From Propionibacteriaceae bacterium AM104-82 (GTDB lineage: Bacteria > Actinomycetota > Actinomycetes > Propionibacteriales > Propionibacteriaceae), in the NCBI GenBank assembly GCA_027658995.1, contig JAQDQK010000011.1:55837-119836 (forward strand): 64,000 nucleotides of DNA, written 5' to 3'. A program made the position numbers and the translations under genes. Numbering within the stretch: position 1 is the first letter of the stretch; each line of letters starts with the position of its first letter. Under the pieces are notes generated by a model. That model had not been told where the DNA came from. It made no database searches and worked only from the letters and a program-made list of their open reading frames with translations. Below are positions 53,363 through 62,158 of this stretch, piece after piece.

Positions 53363-54892
53363 ATGGGAGCCGACACGGACGTCGTCCTCGAATGCCGCGA
53401 ACTGAGCAAGACCTACGGAAGGGTCCACGCGCTGAAGGCGGCGACCCTGACGCTGCGGCGCGGCGAGGTCCGTGCCCTCCTGGGCAAGAACGGCGCGGGA
53501 AAATCCACCCTCGTCAAGCTGCTGTCAGGGGTCGAGACTCCCGACCGGCCTGGCGGGGAGATCTTCCTCGACGGGCAGCCCGTCTCCTGGGCCAACGCCC
53601 ATGAGGCGCAGCAGGGCGGCGTAGCCGTGGTGCATCAGGAGTTCTCGCTGGTGCCCGAACTGTCGGTCGCCGAGAACATCACGCTCGGCCGATGGCCGCG
53701 GCGAGGCGGAATCGTCGACCGGCGCGAGGTGCGTCGCCAGGCGGTCGAGGCCATGGACCTGCTGGGGGTGACGCTGCCGCCGGGGCGCCCCGTCAGCCGG
53801 CTCTCGACCGCCCAGCAGCAACTCGTCGAGATCTCCAAGGCGCTGCTCGCGAAGCCGAAGGTGCTGATCCTCGACGAGCCGACCAGCGCCCTCAACACCA
53901 AGGAGGTCGACGTCCTGCTCGCGCTGCTGCGCCGACTCGCCGGGCAGGGCGTCGCCATCATCTACGTGTCCCACCGGATGCGCGAGATCCCGGCGGTGGC
54001 AGACACCCTCACCGTCCTGCGCGACGGCGAGGAGGTCGCCACCCGCAACGTCGCCGACGTGACAACCGAGCAGGTCGCCCGGATGATCGCGGGCACCGAG
54101 GGCCTCGCCGCGGAGGAGCGGGCACGGCGCGAGCCGCGCGACCCGTCCGAGACCATCGTCCTCGAGGTGGTCGACCTGAAGATCCCGGGCATCCTCGACG
54201 GCATCGACCTGTCGCTGCGGGAGGGGGAGGTGCTCGGCATCGCGGGTCTGCTCGGCTCGGGTCGCACCGAACTGCTCGAGAGCATCTTCGGCACCCGCCG
54301 CGATGCGACGGGAACGGTCCGGGTCGACGGGCGGGACGTCGCCTCCCGCACGCCCGGGCGGATGCTCGCGCACCGTGTCGCGATGACGCCGGAGGACCGC
54401 AAGCGCGCAGGCATCGTGCCGATCCTCGGCGTCGGGGAGAACATGATGCTGACCGCAAGGTCGCGCGTGATCGGCGGGCCGTTCATCGACGCCGCCAAGG
54501 AACGTGCCACGGTGCGCGACCTGATCGACCGGCTCCGGATCCGCGCCTCCGGCGGCAACCAGCCGATCTCCACCCTCTCCGGCGGCAACCAGCAGAAGGC
54601 GGTGATCGGCAGGTGCCTCGCGGGCCAGATGCGGGTCCTGCTGCTCGACGAACCCACCCGCGGTGTCGACGTCGACGCCAAGGGTCAGATCTACGAACTC
54701 ATCAGGGAACTCGCCACGGCGGGGGTCTCATCCATCTTCGTCTCCTCCGAACTGGAGGAACTCACCCAGGTCTGCGACCGGGTGCTCGTGCTGCGCGACG
54801 GACGCCTCCAGGAGGAGGTGCCCGGTGCCGAGGCGTCGAGCGACCGGTTGCTCGCGCTGGCCATGAAGGGAAAGGAAGGGCACGTCGCATGA
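53363..54892 (+). CDS. sugar ABC transporter ATP-binding protein (second system)
   Basis: 509 aa with two nucleotide-binding domains, CUT2 type. NBD1: GKNGAGKSTL and the signature-like RLSTAQQQLVEISKAL; NBD2: a degenerate P-loop (GLLGSGRTEL) and the canonical LSGGNQQKAV. AGGAGG 8 nt before the ATG. Overlaps the permease gene by 4 nt. Confidence 0.94.
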   Translation: MGADTDVVLECRELSKTYGRVHALKAATLTLRRGEVRALLGKNGAGKSTLVKLLSGVETPDRPGGEIFLDGQPVSWANAHEAQQGGVAVVHQEFSLVPELSVAENITLGRWPRRGGIVDRREVRRQAVEAMDLLGVTLPPGRPVSRLSTAQQQLVEISKALLAKPKVLILDEPTSALNTKEVDVLLALLRRLAGQGVAIIYVSHRMREIPAVADTLTVLRDGEEVATRNVADVTTEQVARMIAGTEGLAAEERARREPRDPSETIVLEVVDLKIPGILDGIDLSLREGEVLGIAGLLGSGRTELLESIFGTRRDATGTVRVDGRDVASRTPGRMLAHRVAMTPEDRKRAGIVPILGVGENMMLTARSRVIGGPFIDAAKERATVRDLIDRLRIRASGGNQPISTLSGGNQQKAVIGRCLAGQMRVLLLDEPTRGVDVDAKGQIYELIRELATAGVSSIFVSSELEELTQVCDRVLVLRDGRLQEEVPGAEASSDRLLALAMKGKEGHVA

Positions 54893-55872
54893 CCGCCACC
54901 ACTGCCGAGAAGACGTCCGGGGGCCTGCGTCGGGCGCTCTCCTGGGAGGGCACCGGCCTGCTCGGCGTCCTGATCCTCGTCTTCATCGCCCTGTCGATCT
55001 TCGCGCCCAACTTCCTCACAACGGGCAACCTGCTCAACGTCCTGCAGCAGGCCGCGTTCTTCGGGATCGTCGCCTTCGCCATGACCCTGGTGATCGTCTC
55101 CGGAGAGATCGACGTGTCCGTGGGCTCGCAGGCGGCACTCACCTCGTCGCTTGTCGGATACATGGTCGGGACCATGGGCTGGAACATGGCGATCGCCTGC
55201 CTGCTCGCCATCATCCTGGCCGTCATGTTCGGCGCGTTCGTCGGCTGGATCAGGCACGTCTTCAACGTGCCGACCTTCATCGGCACCCTCGCGCTCTACC
55301 TCGCGCTGCGCGGCGCCGCGATGCTTGTCACCAACACCTTCCCCATCCCGATCGACTCCGGCAAGTTCTTCTACTGGGGCACCGGCAAGATCCTGGGCAT
55401 TCCCGTCGCCGCCATCTACCTCGTCATCGCCTTCGCCGTGGTCGCATTCATCGCGAAGTCGACGGTGTTCGGGCGCTCCGTCTACGCCGTCGGCGGGAAC
55501 GCGAAGGCGGCCGAGGTCTCCGGCATCAACGTGCTGAAGGTCCGTGTCATCGTGATGTCGATCAGCGCATTCACCGCCGCCATCACCGGCCTCCTGCAGA
55601 CCGCGCAGTTGTCCTCGGGCAACAGCACCATCGCCAACGGCCTCGAGTTCGACGCGATCGCGGCCGCCGTCATCGGTGGCACCGCGATGTCCGGCGGCAA
55701 GGGATCGGTCTCCGGCACCCTGATCGGCGTCCTGTTCGTCGCGATCCTGCTCAACGGCATGGTGCTGCTCGGCATGAACCCCTACCTCCAGCAGGTCGTC
55801 CGCGGAGCCCTCGTGCTGATCGCCGTGATGATCAACGTCGTCCGCGCGCGCCGCGCCGAAGCGGCAGGATGA
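54889..55872 (+). CDS. sugar ABC transporter permease (second system)
   Basis: 327 aa, about nine or ten membrane segments, RbsC type, with VSGEIDVSVGSQAAL and GGNAKAAEVSGINV as family marks. The start lies in the end of the ATPase gene (ATGA), after AAGGAAGGG. Its own stop overlaps the AGE gene start by 4 nt. Confidence 0.93.
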   Translation: MTATTAEKTSGGLRRALSWEGTGLLGVLILVFIALSIFAPNFLTTGNLLNVLQQAAFFGIVAFAMTLVIVSGEIDVSVGSQAALTSSLVGYMVGTMGWNMAIACLLAIILAVMFGAFVGWIRHVFNVPTFIGTLALYLALRGAAMLVTNTFPIPIDSGKFFYWGTGKILGIPVAAIYLVIAFAVVAFIAKSTVFGRSVYAVGGNAKAAEVSGINVLKVRVIVMSISAFTAAITGLLQTAQLSSGNSTIANGLEFDAIAAAVIGGTAMSGGKGSVSGTLIGVLFVAILLNGMVLLGMNPYLQQVVRGALVLIAVMINVVRARRAEAAG

Positions 55873-57116
55873 TCACCATGGCTGATCCCTTCGCTGACAA
55901 GGCACATCTCGCCTGGCTCGACGGCAGGCGCGAGGCGCTGCTCGACTTCTACCAGCCAGGCATCCGGATCCCCGGGAGCGGCTTCGCATACCTGGACCAC
56001 TCCGGTCGACCGGTGCGCGAGCAGGGCGCCCAACTGTGGCTCGGCGCGAGGATGATGCACTGCTTCTCCATCGCGCACCTGCTCGACAGGCCGGGCGCGG
56101 ACGAGGTCGTCGAGCACGGCCTGGACTTCTACGTCGACGGCGCGGGCCGCGACCACGAGCACGGCGGCTTCTTCGCCACCGTCGGGGGAGACGAGCCGTC
56201 CGAGGCGAAGGAACTCTACGGGCAGGCCCACATGCTGCTGGCGGCGTCGTCGGCGAAGACCGCCGGCTTCGCGCGCGCCCAGGAACTCCTCGACCACACG
56301 CTCGAGGTCATCGACCGGCACTACTGGCGCGAGGACGACGGCGCATGCGTCGAGGCGTACGACCGACGCTTCGAGGTCCTCGACCCCTACCGCGGCCAGA
56401 ACGCCAACATGCACCTGACCGAGGCCTACCTCGCGGCGCATGAGGCCACCGGCGACCCCGAACTGCTCGACAGAGCGGCGCGGATCGCCAGGCGGATCGC
56501 CGGCCCTGCCGCCGTCGACGCCGACGGCTCGTGGCGTCTCGTGGAGCACTTCGACGAACACTGGCGGCCGCTTCCCGGGTTCAACAGGGACGACCCCCGC
56601 CACGCGTTCCGCCCCTACGGATCGCAGCCTGGCCACTGGCTGGAGTGGTCGAAACTGCTGATGCAACTCCACGGCCTCGGCCGCGACGACGACTGGCTGC
56701 ACGCCGCCTCCCGGCGACTGTTCGCGGGCGCCTTCAAGGACGCCTGGGCGGACGGAGGCGGGTTCATCTATACCGTCGACTGGGACGGCAGCCCCGTCGT
56801 CGAGGAACGCTACTTCTGGGAGCCCCCAGAGGGCATCGGCGCCGCCCGCTACCTGTACCTGACCACCGGCGACGACAGTTATGCGGACCGCTACCACGAG
56901 ATGTGGCGCTACTGCAGCGACCACTTCATCGACCCGGAAACGGGCGCCTGGTTCCACGAACTCGACCGCGACAACCGGCCCGTGATGCACACCTGGCCGG
57001 GCAAGCCCGACCTGTACCACGCGTTCCAGGCGACCCTGTACGCGTTCACGCCGATCGACAAGGGGCTCGCCGCGTGGGCGGCGTCGGCCCGCACCACCAC
57101 CCGACCCGTCGACTGA
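55869..57116 (+). CDS. AGE-family sugar isomerase, YihS/D-mannose-isomerase-like
   Basis: 415 aa; starts at the overlapping ATG (an ATG three codons later is possible). An (alpha/alpha)6-barrel AGE-superfamily protein. It follows the recalled YihS sequence along its length: LWLGARMMHCFSIA, RGQNANMH, EHFDEHWRPLP, PGHWLEW (His256, Glu259), YTVDWDG, and DLYHAFQ (His384). YihS-type enzymes isomerise D-mannose to D-fructose, or sulfoquinovose to sulfofructose. The operon lacks sulfoquinovosidase and the sulfo-sugar aldolase, so mannose or a related aldose is more likely, but this is not proven. Confidence 0.87.
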   Translation: MITMADPFADKAHLAWLDGRREALLDFYQPGIRIPGSGFAYLDHSGRPVREQGAQLWLGARMMHCFSIAHLLDRPGADEVVEHGLDFYVDGAGRDHEHGGFFATVGGDEPSEAKELYGQAHMLLAASSAKTAGFARAQELLDHTLEVIDRHYWREDDGACVEAYDRRFEVLDPYRGQNANMHLTEAYLAAHEATGDPELLDRAARIARRIAGPAAVDADGSWRLVEHFDEHWRPLPGFNRDDPRHAFRPYGSQPGHWLEWSKLLMQLHGLGRDDDWLHAASRRLFAGAFKDAWADGGGFIYTVDWDGSPVVEERYFWEPPEGIGAARYLYLTTGDDSYADRYHEMWRYCSDHFIDPETGAWFHELDRDNRPVMHTWPGKPDLYHAFQATLYAFTPIDKGLAAWAASARTTTRPVD

Positions 57117-57139
57117 CGGGCACTTCGAAAGGGGCAACG

Positions 57140-58951
57140 ATGCCGCTCTACGAGTTCTACGACAATGCTCTCAACCTCATCCCTCTCAGCGACGAGCAAC
57201 GCGGCCAGGTGTCCTTCGGGACCGACGCCGTCGTCGCGGGCCTCGCCGACCGCGTCCAGCAGGGCGGAAGCGTCGGCATCGACGGCTGGTACGGCGTCGA
57301 CTGGCGCTCCCTCATCGACGCGCTGACCGCAGCGCTCACCGAGCGCGGCATCGCCGTCGAGGCGGTCAGCACCTCCGGGCTCTACCTGCCGCAGGACGAG
57401 ATCGCCGCCTACCAGGCCACCTACGAGACCGACGACCCTTCCTTCGGCTGGGTCAACTCGGAGGGCACCCTGCAGGACCTGCTCGACCAGGGCGCCATCG
57501 AGGACCTCAGACAGCGCCTCACCGGGAAGCGCGACACCGCGCTGATCGTCTACGGTCCCGGCGCCTGCGTCACCGAGCTGCAGGACGCCTACGACCTGCG
57601 CGCCTACGCCGACTTCACCATGCAGCCGATGCTGTGGCAGATGTGGGGAGGCGAACTTGTGCCGTTCGGCACCGACGAGCCAGCCCCCGGGTACGCCTGG
57701 AAGAAGTACTACTACAACGACTTCTACCTGCTCTACCGGCAGAAGAAGCAGGCCTTCCAGACGATGGACCTGTACCTGAGCGCGGTACACGCCGACGCCC
57801 TGGTGTCGCTCCCGACCGACGTCTACAACCACGTCATCGACGAACTGGTCAAGCGCCCCATCAAGCAGGTCAAGATCCTGCAGCCAGGCCCGTGGGGCGC
57901 TTACCGGTACAAGGACCTCTGGGACGTCCCCGGCCTCGAGGCCAACGCCTGGAACGAACTGGCGGGCATCGAACTGAGCATCCTCGTCGACCTCGGCGGC
58001 CCCGTGAACCTCAACATGCCGACCCAGAACATCATGCAGCGACCCGTGCAGTTGGTCGGCCAGCACGTCAACGACACCTACCCCGACCTGTTCCCGCTGC
58101 AGGTGTGGCTCGACGACGGCTACTTCCCCAAGCCGGTGCCCTTCGAGCGCTCCAGCATGCCGATCCACGACCACCCCTCGACCGACTACGTCCGCGAACA
58201 CTTCAACGAGCCGCTCGGGCGCTACGAGACGTACTACATCATCGAGTCCTACAAGGGCTCCAGCACCTGGATGGGCTACAAGGAGGACGCCGACCTGGAG
58301 GAGTGGGAGCGCCTCTGCCGCGCGTCGGAGAACCAGGTGGAGATCCCCGACTGGCAGGACTACGTCTGCCGCTGGGACACCAACGTCGGCGACCTGTTCC
58401 TGATCCCGCCGGGCACCGCGCACGGCCACGGCGGCAACCAGATGATCCTGGAACTGGACACCGGCCCCAGCGTCGCGGGCACCGAGTACTCGTTCTTCAC
58501 CTACGACTTCGCACGGCCGACCTGGGACGACGAGACCAAGACGATGACCGGCAAGCCCATGAAGATGCACACCAAGCACTCGTTCGACAACCACCGCTTC
58601 ATCCGCGAGAACCGGGTCCGTTCGCACCACAGGGCCCGCCCGATCACCGTCGACGGGGACGGAAAGTTCCGCAAGGACCAGTACACATCCCTCCCCGAGA
58701 TGCCCTTCCACATCGAGCGTGTTTTCATGGAACACGAGGCAGTCAACGACACTGAAGGCCGCTTCATGCACATCGCGACCCTCGCAGAGGGGAAGCGGGT
58801 GACTGTCCGGTCCGTGGCCAACCCCGATTGGTCGACCACGATCGACCGGTTCCAGTCATGCATCATCCCGGCAGGCATGGGGGAGCACGTCTACGTCAAC
58901 GAGGACGGCTCCCACGCGCTCGTCGTGATCATTCGACTCAAGGAAGGGTGA
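57140..58951 (+). CDS. kinase-like domain fused to a class I mannose-6-phosphate-isomerase-like domain
   Basis: 603 aa, with CGAAAGGGG upstream. The N-terminal about 240 residues look like a uridine-kinase/P-loop domain whose phosphate loop is broken: GGSVGIDGWYGVDW (42-55) stands where GxxGxGKS should be, and VYGPGACV follows. The remainder resembles class I phosphomannose isomerase: metal-site candidates PIHDHPS (His343, His345) and PPGTAHGHGG (His428), then a C-terminal beta-sandwich. About twice the usual ManA length. Likely converts a hexose or hexose phosphate; the N-terminal part is probably structural or regulatory. Confidence 0.72.
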   Translation: MPLYEFYDNALNLIPLSDEQRGQVSFGTDAVVAGLADRVQQGGSVGIDGWYGVDWRSLIDALTAALTERGIAVEAVSTSGLYLPQDEIAAYQATYETDDPSFGWVNSEGTLQDLLDQGAIEDLRQRLTGKRDTALIVYGPGACVTELQDAYDLRAYADFTMQPMLWQMWGGELVPFGTDEPAPGYAWKKYYYNDFYLLYRQKKQAFQTMDLYLSAVHADALVSLPTDVYNHVIDELVKRPIKQVKILQPGPWGAYRYKDLWDVPGLEANAWNELAGIELSILVDLGGPVNLNMPTQNIMQRPVQLVGQHVNDTYPDLFPLQVWLDDGYFPKPVPFERSSMPIHDHPSTDYVREHFNEPLGRYETYYIIESYKGSSTWMGYKEDADLEEWERLCRASENQVEIPDWQDYVCRWDTNVGDLFLIPPGTAHGHGGNQMILELDTGPSVAGTEYSFFTYDFARPTWDDETKTMTGKPMKMHTKHSFDNHRFIRENRVRSHHRARPITVDGDGKFRKDQYTSLPEMPFHIERVFMEHEAVNDTEGRFMHIATLAEGKRVTVRSVANPDWSTTIDRFQSCIIPAGMGEHVYVNEDGSHALVVIIRLKEG

Positions 58952-58958
58952 GGAATCA

Positions 58959-59927
58959 ATGGGAGAGGTCTCCATCGCGCACGGCAACACCCGCGCCGTC
59001 GTCCAACTGCAGGGCGGCATGACGACGGGGGAGTTCCCCGTCGACGGGCGCCAGGTCGACCCGTTCTACCGGGCCGGCTGGGAGGGGTTCGCCGAGTCGC
59101 GGCTGCTCGACAAGTTGCGCGGCGACTTCGTGTGCGCCCCGTTCGGTGTGACGCCCGCTGCGCCGCTGCCCGGCTGGCCCGCCCCGCAGCCGGACGGTGT
59201 CACCGAGTACGCGCACGGCTACTGCTCGCACGGTGACTGGGAGGTCGTCCAGCTCGATGAGGACCGCGTCGAACTGTCCATCGCCTACCCCGACGGCGAC
59301 CCCGTCGAGCGGGTGACCCGCGTGGTCGCCTGCCTCGACGGCGAGATCAGCTTCGAGGACCGGATCCTGACGCGCGTCGACGCCTCGCTCCCGCTCGGCC
59401 TGCACCCCACGTTCCGGCTGCCGGAGACCCCGGGCGCGGTGACGCTCGAGCTCCCGGCGACCGACTGGCTGCAGTCGCCCGCCGCCAAGCCGGAGGAGTC
59501 CTCGCGGCTGACCCCGGCGCAGCGCTTCGACGACCCGGCCGCTGCTCCGTCCCACGACGGGACGGCCGACCTCACCCGGCTGCCCTGGGAGGGCGCGAGC
59601 GAGGACCTCGTGATGCTCGTGGGCGTGCAGGACCCGACGGTCGCGCTGGTCAACCATGAGGAGCGCTACCGCGTGCGGGTCACGTGGGACACCTCCGTGC
59701 TCAAGCACCTGCTGCTGTGGGTCAGCAACCGCGGCCGCGACTACCTGCCGTGGAACGGCGGGAACCGCTGCCTCGGCATCGAGCCGATCACCTCCGCGTT
59801 CGACTACGGCACCTCGATCTGCTCGCAGCCGAACCCGCTCAGCGACGCGGGCGCGCCGACCACCGTCGCGCTCAAGGCCGGCGAGGAGCTCATCATCAGG
59901 CACACCGTCACGGTCGAGGGCGTGTAG
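58959..59927 (+). CDS. aldose 1-epimerase-like (galactose-mutarotase fold) protein
   Basis: 322 aa, 7 nt after the previous gene. Beta-sandwich family features: EYAHGYCSHGDWEVVQ, LGLHPTFRLPE with a candidate catalytic His, and a C-terminal LPWNGGNRCLGIEPITSAF where the Glu is the likely base. Probably interconverts anomers of the imported sugar before the isomerase or kinase acts. Similar mutarotases (YihR) accompany YihS-type isomerases. Confidence 0.8.
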   Translation: MGEVSIAHGNTRAVVQLQGGMTTGEFPVDGRQVDPFYRAGWEGFAESRLLDKLRGDFVCAPFGVTPAAPLPGWPAPQPDGVTEYAHGYCSHGDWEVVQLDEDRVELSIAYPDGDPVERVTRVVACLDGEISFEDRILTRVDASLPLGLHPTFRLPETPGAVTLELPATDWLQSPAAKPEESSRLTPAQRFDDPAAAPSHDGTADLTRLPWEGASEDLVMLVGVQDPTVALVNHEERYRVRVTWDTSVLKHLLLWVSNRGRDYLPWNGGNRCLGIEPITSAFDYGTSICSQPNPLSDAGAPTTVALKAGEELIIRHTVTVEGV

Positions 59928-59929
59928 CC

Positions 59930-60928
59930 ATGGGCGATGTCGAGCTCCAACTCGTCGGGCACGTGTGCGTCGACCTCGCGCCCGGCATCGAGGCCCCGGT
60001 GTCGCTGACACCGGGCGTCCTCTCGGAGATCGGCGCGCCACGGATCTCGGTCGGCGGCGCGGTCGGCAACGGCGCCCGCGCCGCGGCCGGGCTGGGCCGG
60101 GCGACCGCGGTCGCCTGCCGGATCGGCGACGACGCCCTCGGCGACATCTGCGCATCCGTGCTCGGGGAGACGACGCCCGGCGGGGTGGTGTTGACCCGCT
60201 CCGGCACCGCGGCCACCTCGTACTCGGTGATCGTCCAGCCTCCGGACCGCGACCGCAGCATCTGGCACCACACCGGCGCCAACGACGAGTTCGACGGGAC
60301 CTGCGAGCTGGTCGGCGCCCGGGTCGTCCACTTCGGCTATCCCACGCTGTGCCCGGCCATGACGGCCGACGGCGGCGCCCCCACCGTCGCGCTGTTCGAG
60401 AGGGCCCGCGCGCAGGGCTCTGCGACCTCGCTCGACCTCTCCTACTGCGCCGAGAACTCGCCGCTGCGCGGCTACGACTGGGACGGCTACTTCTCCGCGG
60501 TGCTGCCCCACGTCGACCTGTTCTGCCCGAGCTGGGACGACGTCGTCAGCGCCCGCGGCACCCTGCTCGAGCCGGAGCCGGGGCTCGTCGGGTCGACCGC
60601 CGACGAGTTTCTGGCCCGCGGCGCCACCGTCGTGCTGATCACGCTGGGGGAGCGGGGCTCGTACCTGGCGACCGCCGACGACGCGCGGATCCAGACCTTC
60701 GCAGACGCGATCGGCGCCGACCATGGGTCCTGGGCGAACCGCCGCGCCTGGGTGCCCGCCGCCCCGCTGGAACGCTTCGTCTCCTCCAACGGCGCAGGCG
60801 ACACGTTCAAGGTGGCCTTCCTCGCCGGCGCCCTCGACGGCCGCGACCCCGTGGCCGCCGCGACCTGGGCCGCCGAGGTCGTCGGCCGCGGCATCCAGGG
60901 CGACCCGCTGCTGGGGAGCGCGCCGTGA
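59930..60928 (+). CDS. PfkB-family carbohydrate kinase
   Basis: 332 aa. Ribokinase fold: N-terminal GGAVGNGARAAAGLGRAT (PfkB signature 1 region), and the C-terminal signature SSNGAGDTFKVAFLAGAL with the catalytic Asp291. Likely phosphorylates the ketose made by the AGE isomerase. It starts 2 nt after the preceding stop and overlaps the dehydrogenase gene (GTGA). Could be fructokinase, but the substrate is not fixed by sequence. Confidence 0.87.
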   Translation: MGDVELQLVGHVCVDLAPGIEAPVSLTPGVLSEIGAPRISVGGAVGNGARAAAGLGRATAVACRIGDDALGDICASVLGETTPGGVVLTRSGTAATSYSVIVQPPDRDRSIWHHTGANDEFDGTCELVGARVVHFGYPTLCPAMTADGGAPTVALFERARAQGSATSLDLSYCAENSPLRGYDWDGYFSAVLPHVDLFCPSWDDVVSARGTLLEPEPGLVGSTADEFLARGATVVLITLGERGSYLATADDARIQTFADAIGADHGSWANRRAWVPAAPLERFVSSNGAGDTFKVAFLAGALDGRDPVAAATWAAEVVGRGIQGDPLLGSAP

Positions 60929-62097
60929 GCACCGCCGTCGTCTTCGGCGCCGGTGGCATCGGCCGCGGCTTCCTGGGCGCGCTGTGCGCACAGGCAGGGT
61001 GGCGCGTGGTGTTCGTCGATGTCGCAGAGGCCCTCGTCGAGCGGCTCGCCGCGGACGGCGGATACCGGCTCATCGAGGTGTCCTCGGCAGGGGAGAAGAT
61101 CACGCCCATCGCCGGCGTCTCCGCGCTCCTGCTGAGCGACGAGGACGCCGTGGTGGCGGAACTGGTCGAGGCGGACCTGGCCGCCACCGCCGTCGGCGCC
61201 GAGAACCTGCCGCCGGTCGCACGACTACTGTCGCTTGGCCTCGCCGCGCGCCAACGGGCAGGCAGGGGAGGCCTCGACGCGCTCGTCTGCGAGAACCTCC
61301 ACGACGCGCCAGAGGTGCTGCGTCGACTGATCGACGAACAGGCGGACGCGCCGCTCGCGCCCGCGGGGCTTGCCCGCACCTCGATCGGCCGGATGGTGCC
61401 GGTCCAACTCTCCGACGCAGACCACCCCACCGACGTGCGGGTCGAGCCCTACTCGTTCCTGCCCTACGAGGCGTCCGCACTCGTCGGGGAGCAGCCGTCG
61501 ATCCCCGGCCTGGTGCCTGTCGTAGACTCCTTCGACCTGTTCGCCGACCGCAAGTTGTACCTGCACAACATGGGCCACGCGATGCTCGCCTACCTGGGTG
61601 AGGCGGCGGGGCTCACCTACATCTGGGAGGCGGCGGAGCGCTTCGACCTGCGCTACTTCGTCCGCAGCGCCATGGTGGAGGCCGCCTGCGCCTTGGCGCA
61701 GACGTACGCCACCCCGGTCGCACCGCTGCTGCGCCACGTCGACGACCTGCTCGCCCGGTTCAGGAACCCCGGGTTGGGCGACACGACGGCGCGGGTCGGC
61801 CGCGACCCCGTCCGCAAGATGCAGCCGGGCGACCGACTGCTCGGCGCCTACAAGCTGTGCCTGGAGGCGGGCATTGCGCCGCTGTACGTGACGCTCGCCG
61901 TCGCGCTGGGCACCAGGCGACTGGCGGCCGAACCGGACTGGGACGAGGCGAAGGCCATGGCGTTCGTCGTCCCCCATCTCGGCCCCGACGACGAGGGCTA
62001 CCTGTCCGACCTGGTCGCCGAACTCGGGCGGGGCCTCGACCCCGACGCGCTGCTTCGCCTGATCGACGCGCGCTTCGCCGTCAGCCGAGTTGTGTGA
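60925..62097 (+). CDS. mannitol-1-phosphate 5-dehydrogenase-like polyol phosphate dehydrogenase
   Basis: 390 aa from a GTG. Long-chain mannitol dehydrogenase family: NAD site VVFGAGGIGRGFLG, conserved VCENLHDA and YEASAL, and the catalytic cluster KLYLHNMGHA (Lys210, Asn215, His218). Length fits MtlD (about 380). It would interconvert a polyol phosphate and a ketose phosphate (as in mannitol 1-phosphate to fructose 6-phosphate). Its presence suggests the operon can also receive a polyol or discharge reducing power. No mannitol PTS is present. Confidence 0.86.
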   Translation: MSTAVVFGAGGIGRGFLGALCAQAGWRVVFVDVAEALVERLAADGGYRLIEVSSAGEKITPIAGVSALLLSDEDAVVAELVEADLAATAVGAENLPPVARLLSLGLAARQRAGRGGLDALVCENLHDAPEVLRRLIDEQADAPLAPAGLARTSIGRMVPVQLSDADHPTDVRVEPYSFLPYEASALVGEQPSIPGLVPVVDSFDLFADRKLYLHNMGHAMLAYLGEAAGLTYIWEAAERFDLRYFVRSAMVEAACALAQTYATPVAPLLRHVDDLLARFRNPGLGDTTARVGRDPVRKMQPGDRLLGAYKLCLEAGIAPLYVTLAVALGTRRLAAEPDWDEAKAMAFVVPHLGPDDEGYLSDLVAELGRGLDPDALLRLIDARFAVSRVV

Positions 62098-62158
62098 AGC
62101 CGGTCCGCGCGGTCAAACTCTCTGTCAGAGCCGCGCAGCAGCGGTAGAGGAGGACCCC

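Noticed and set aside
55869..60928. Complete sulfoquinovose (sulfoglycolytic) pathway
   Set aside because: No sulfoquinovosidase, sulfo-sugar aldolase or sulfolactaldehyde enzyme in the operon; the YihS-like protein is equally compatible with mannose isomerase.
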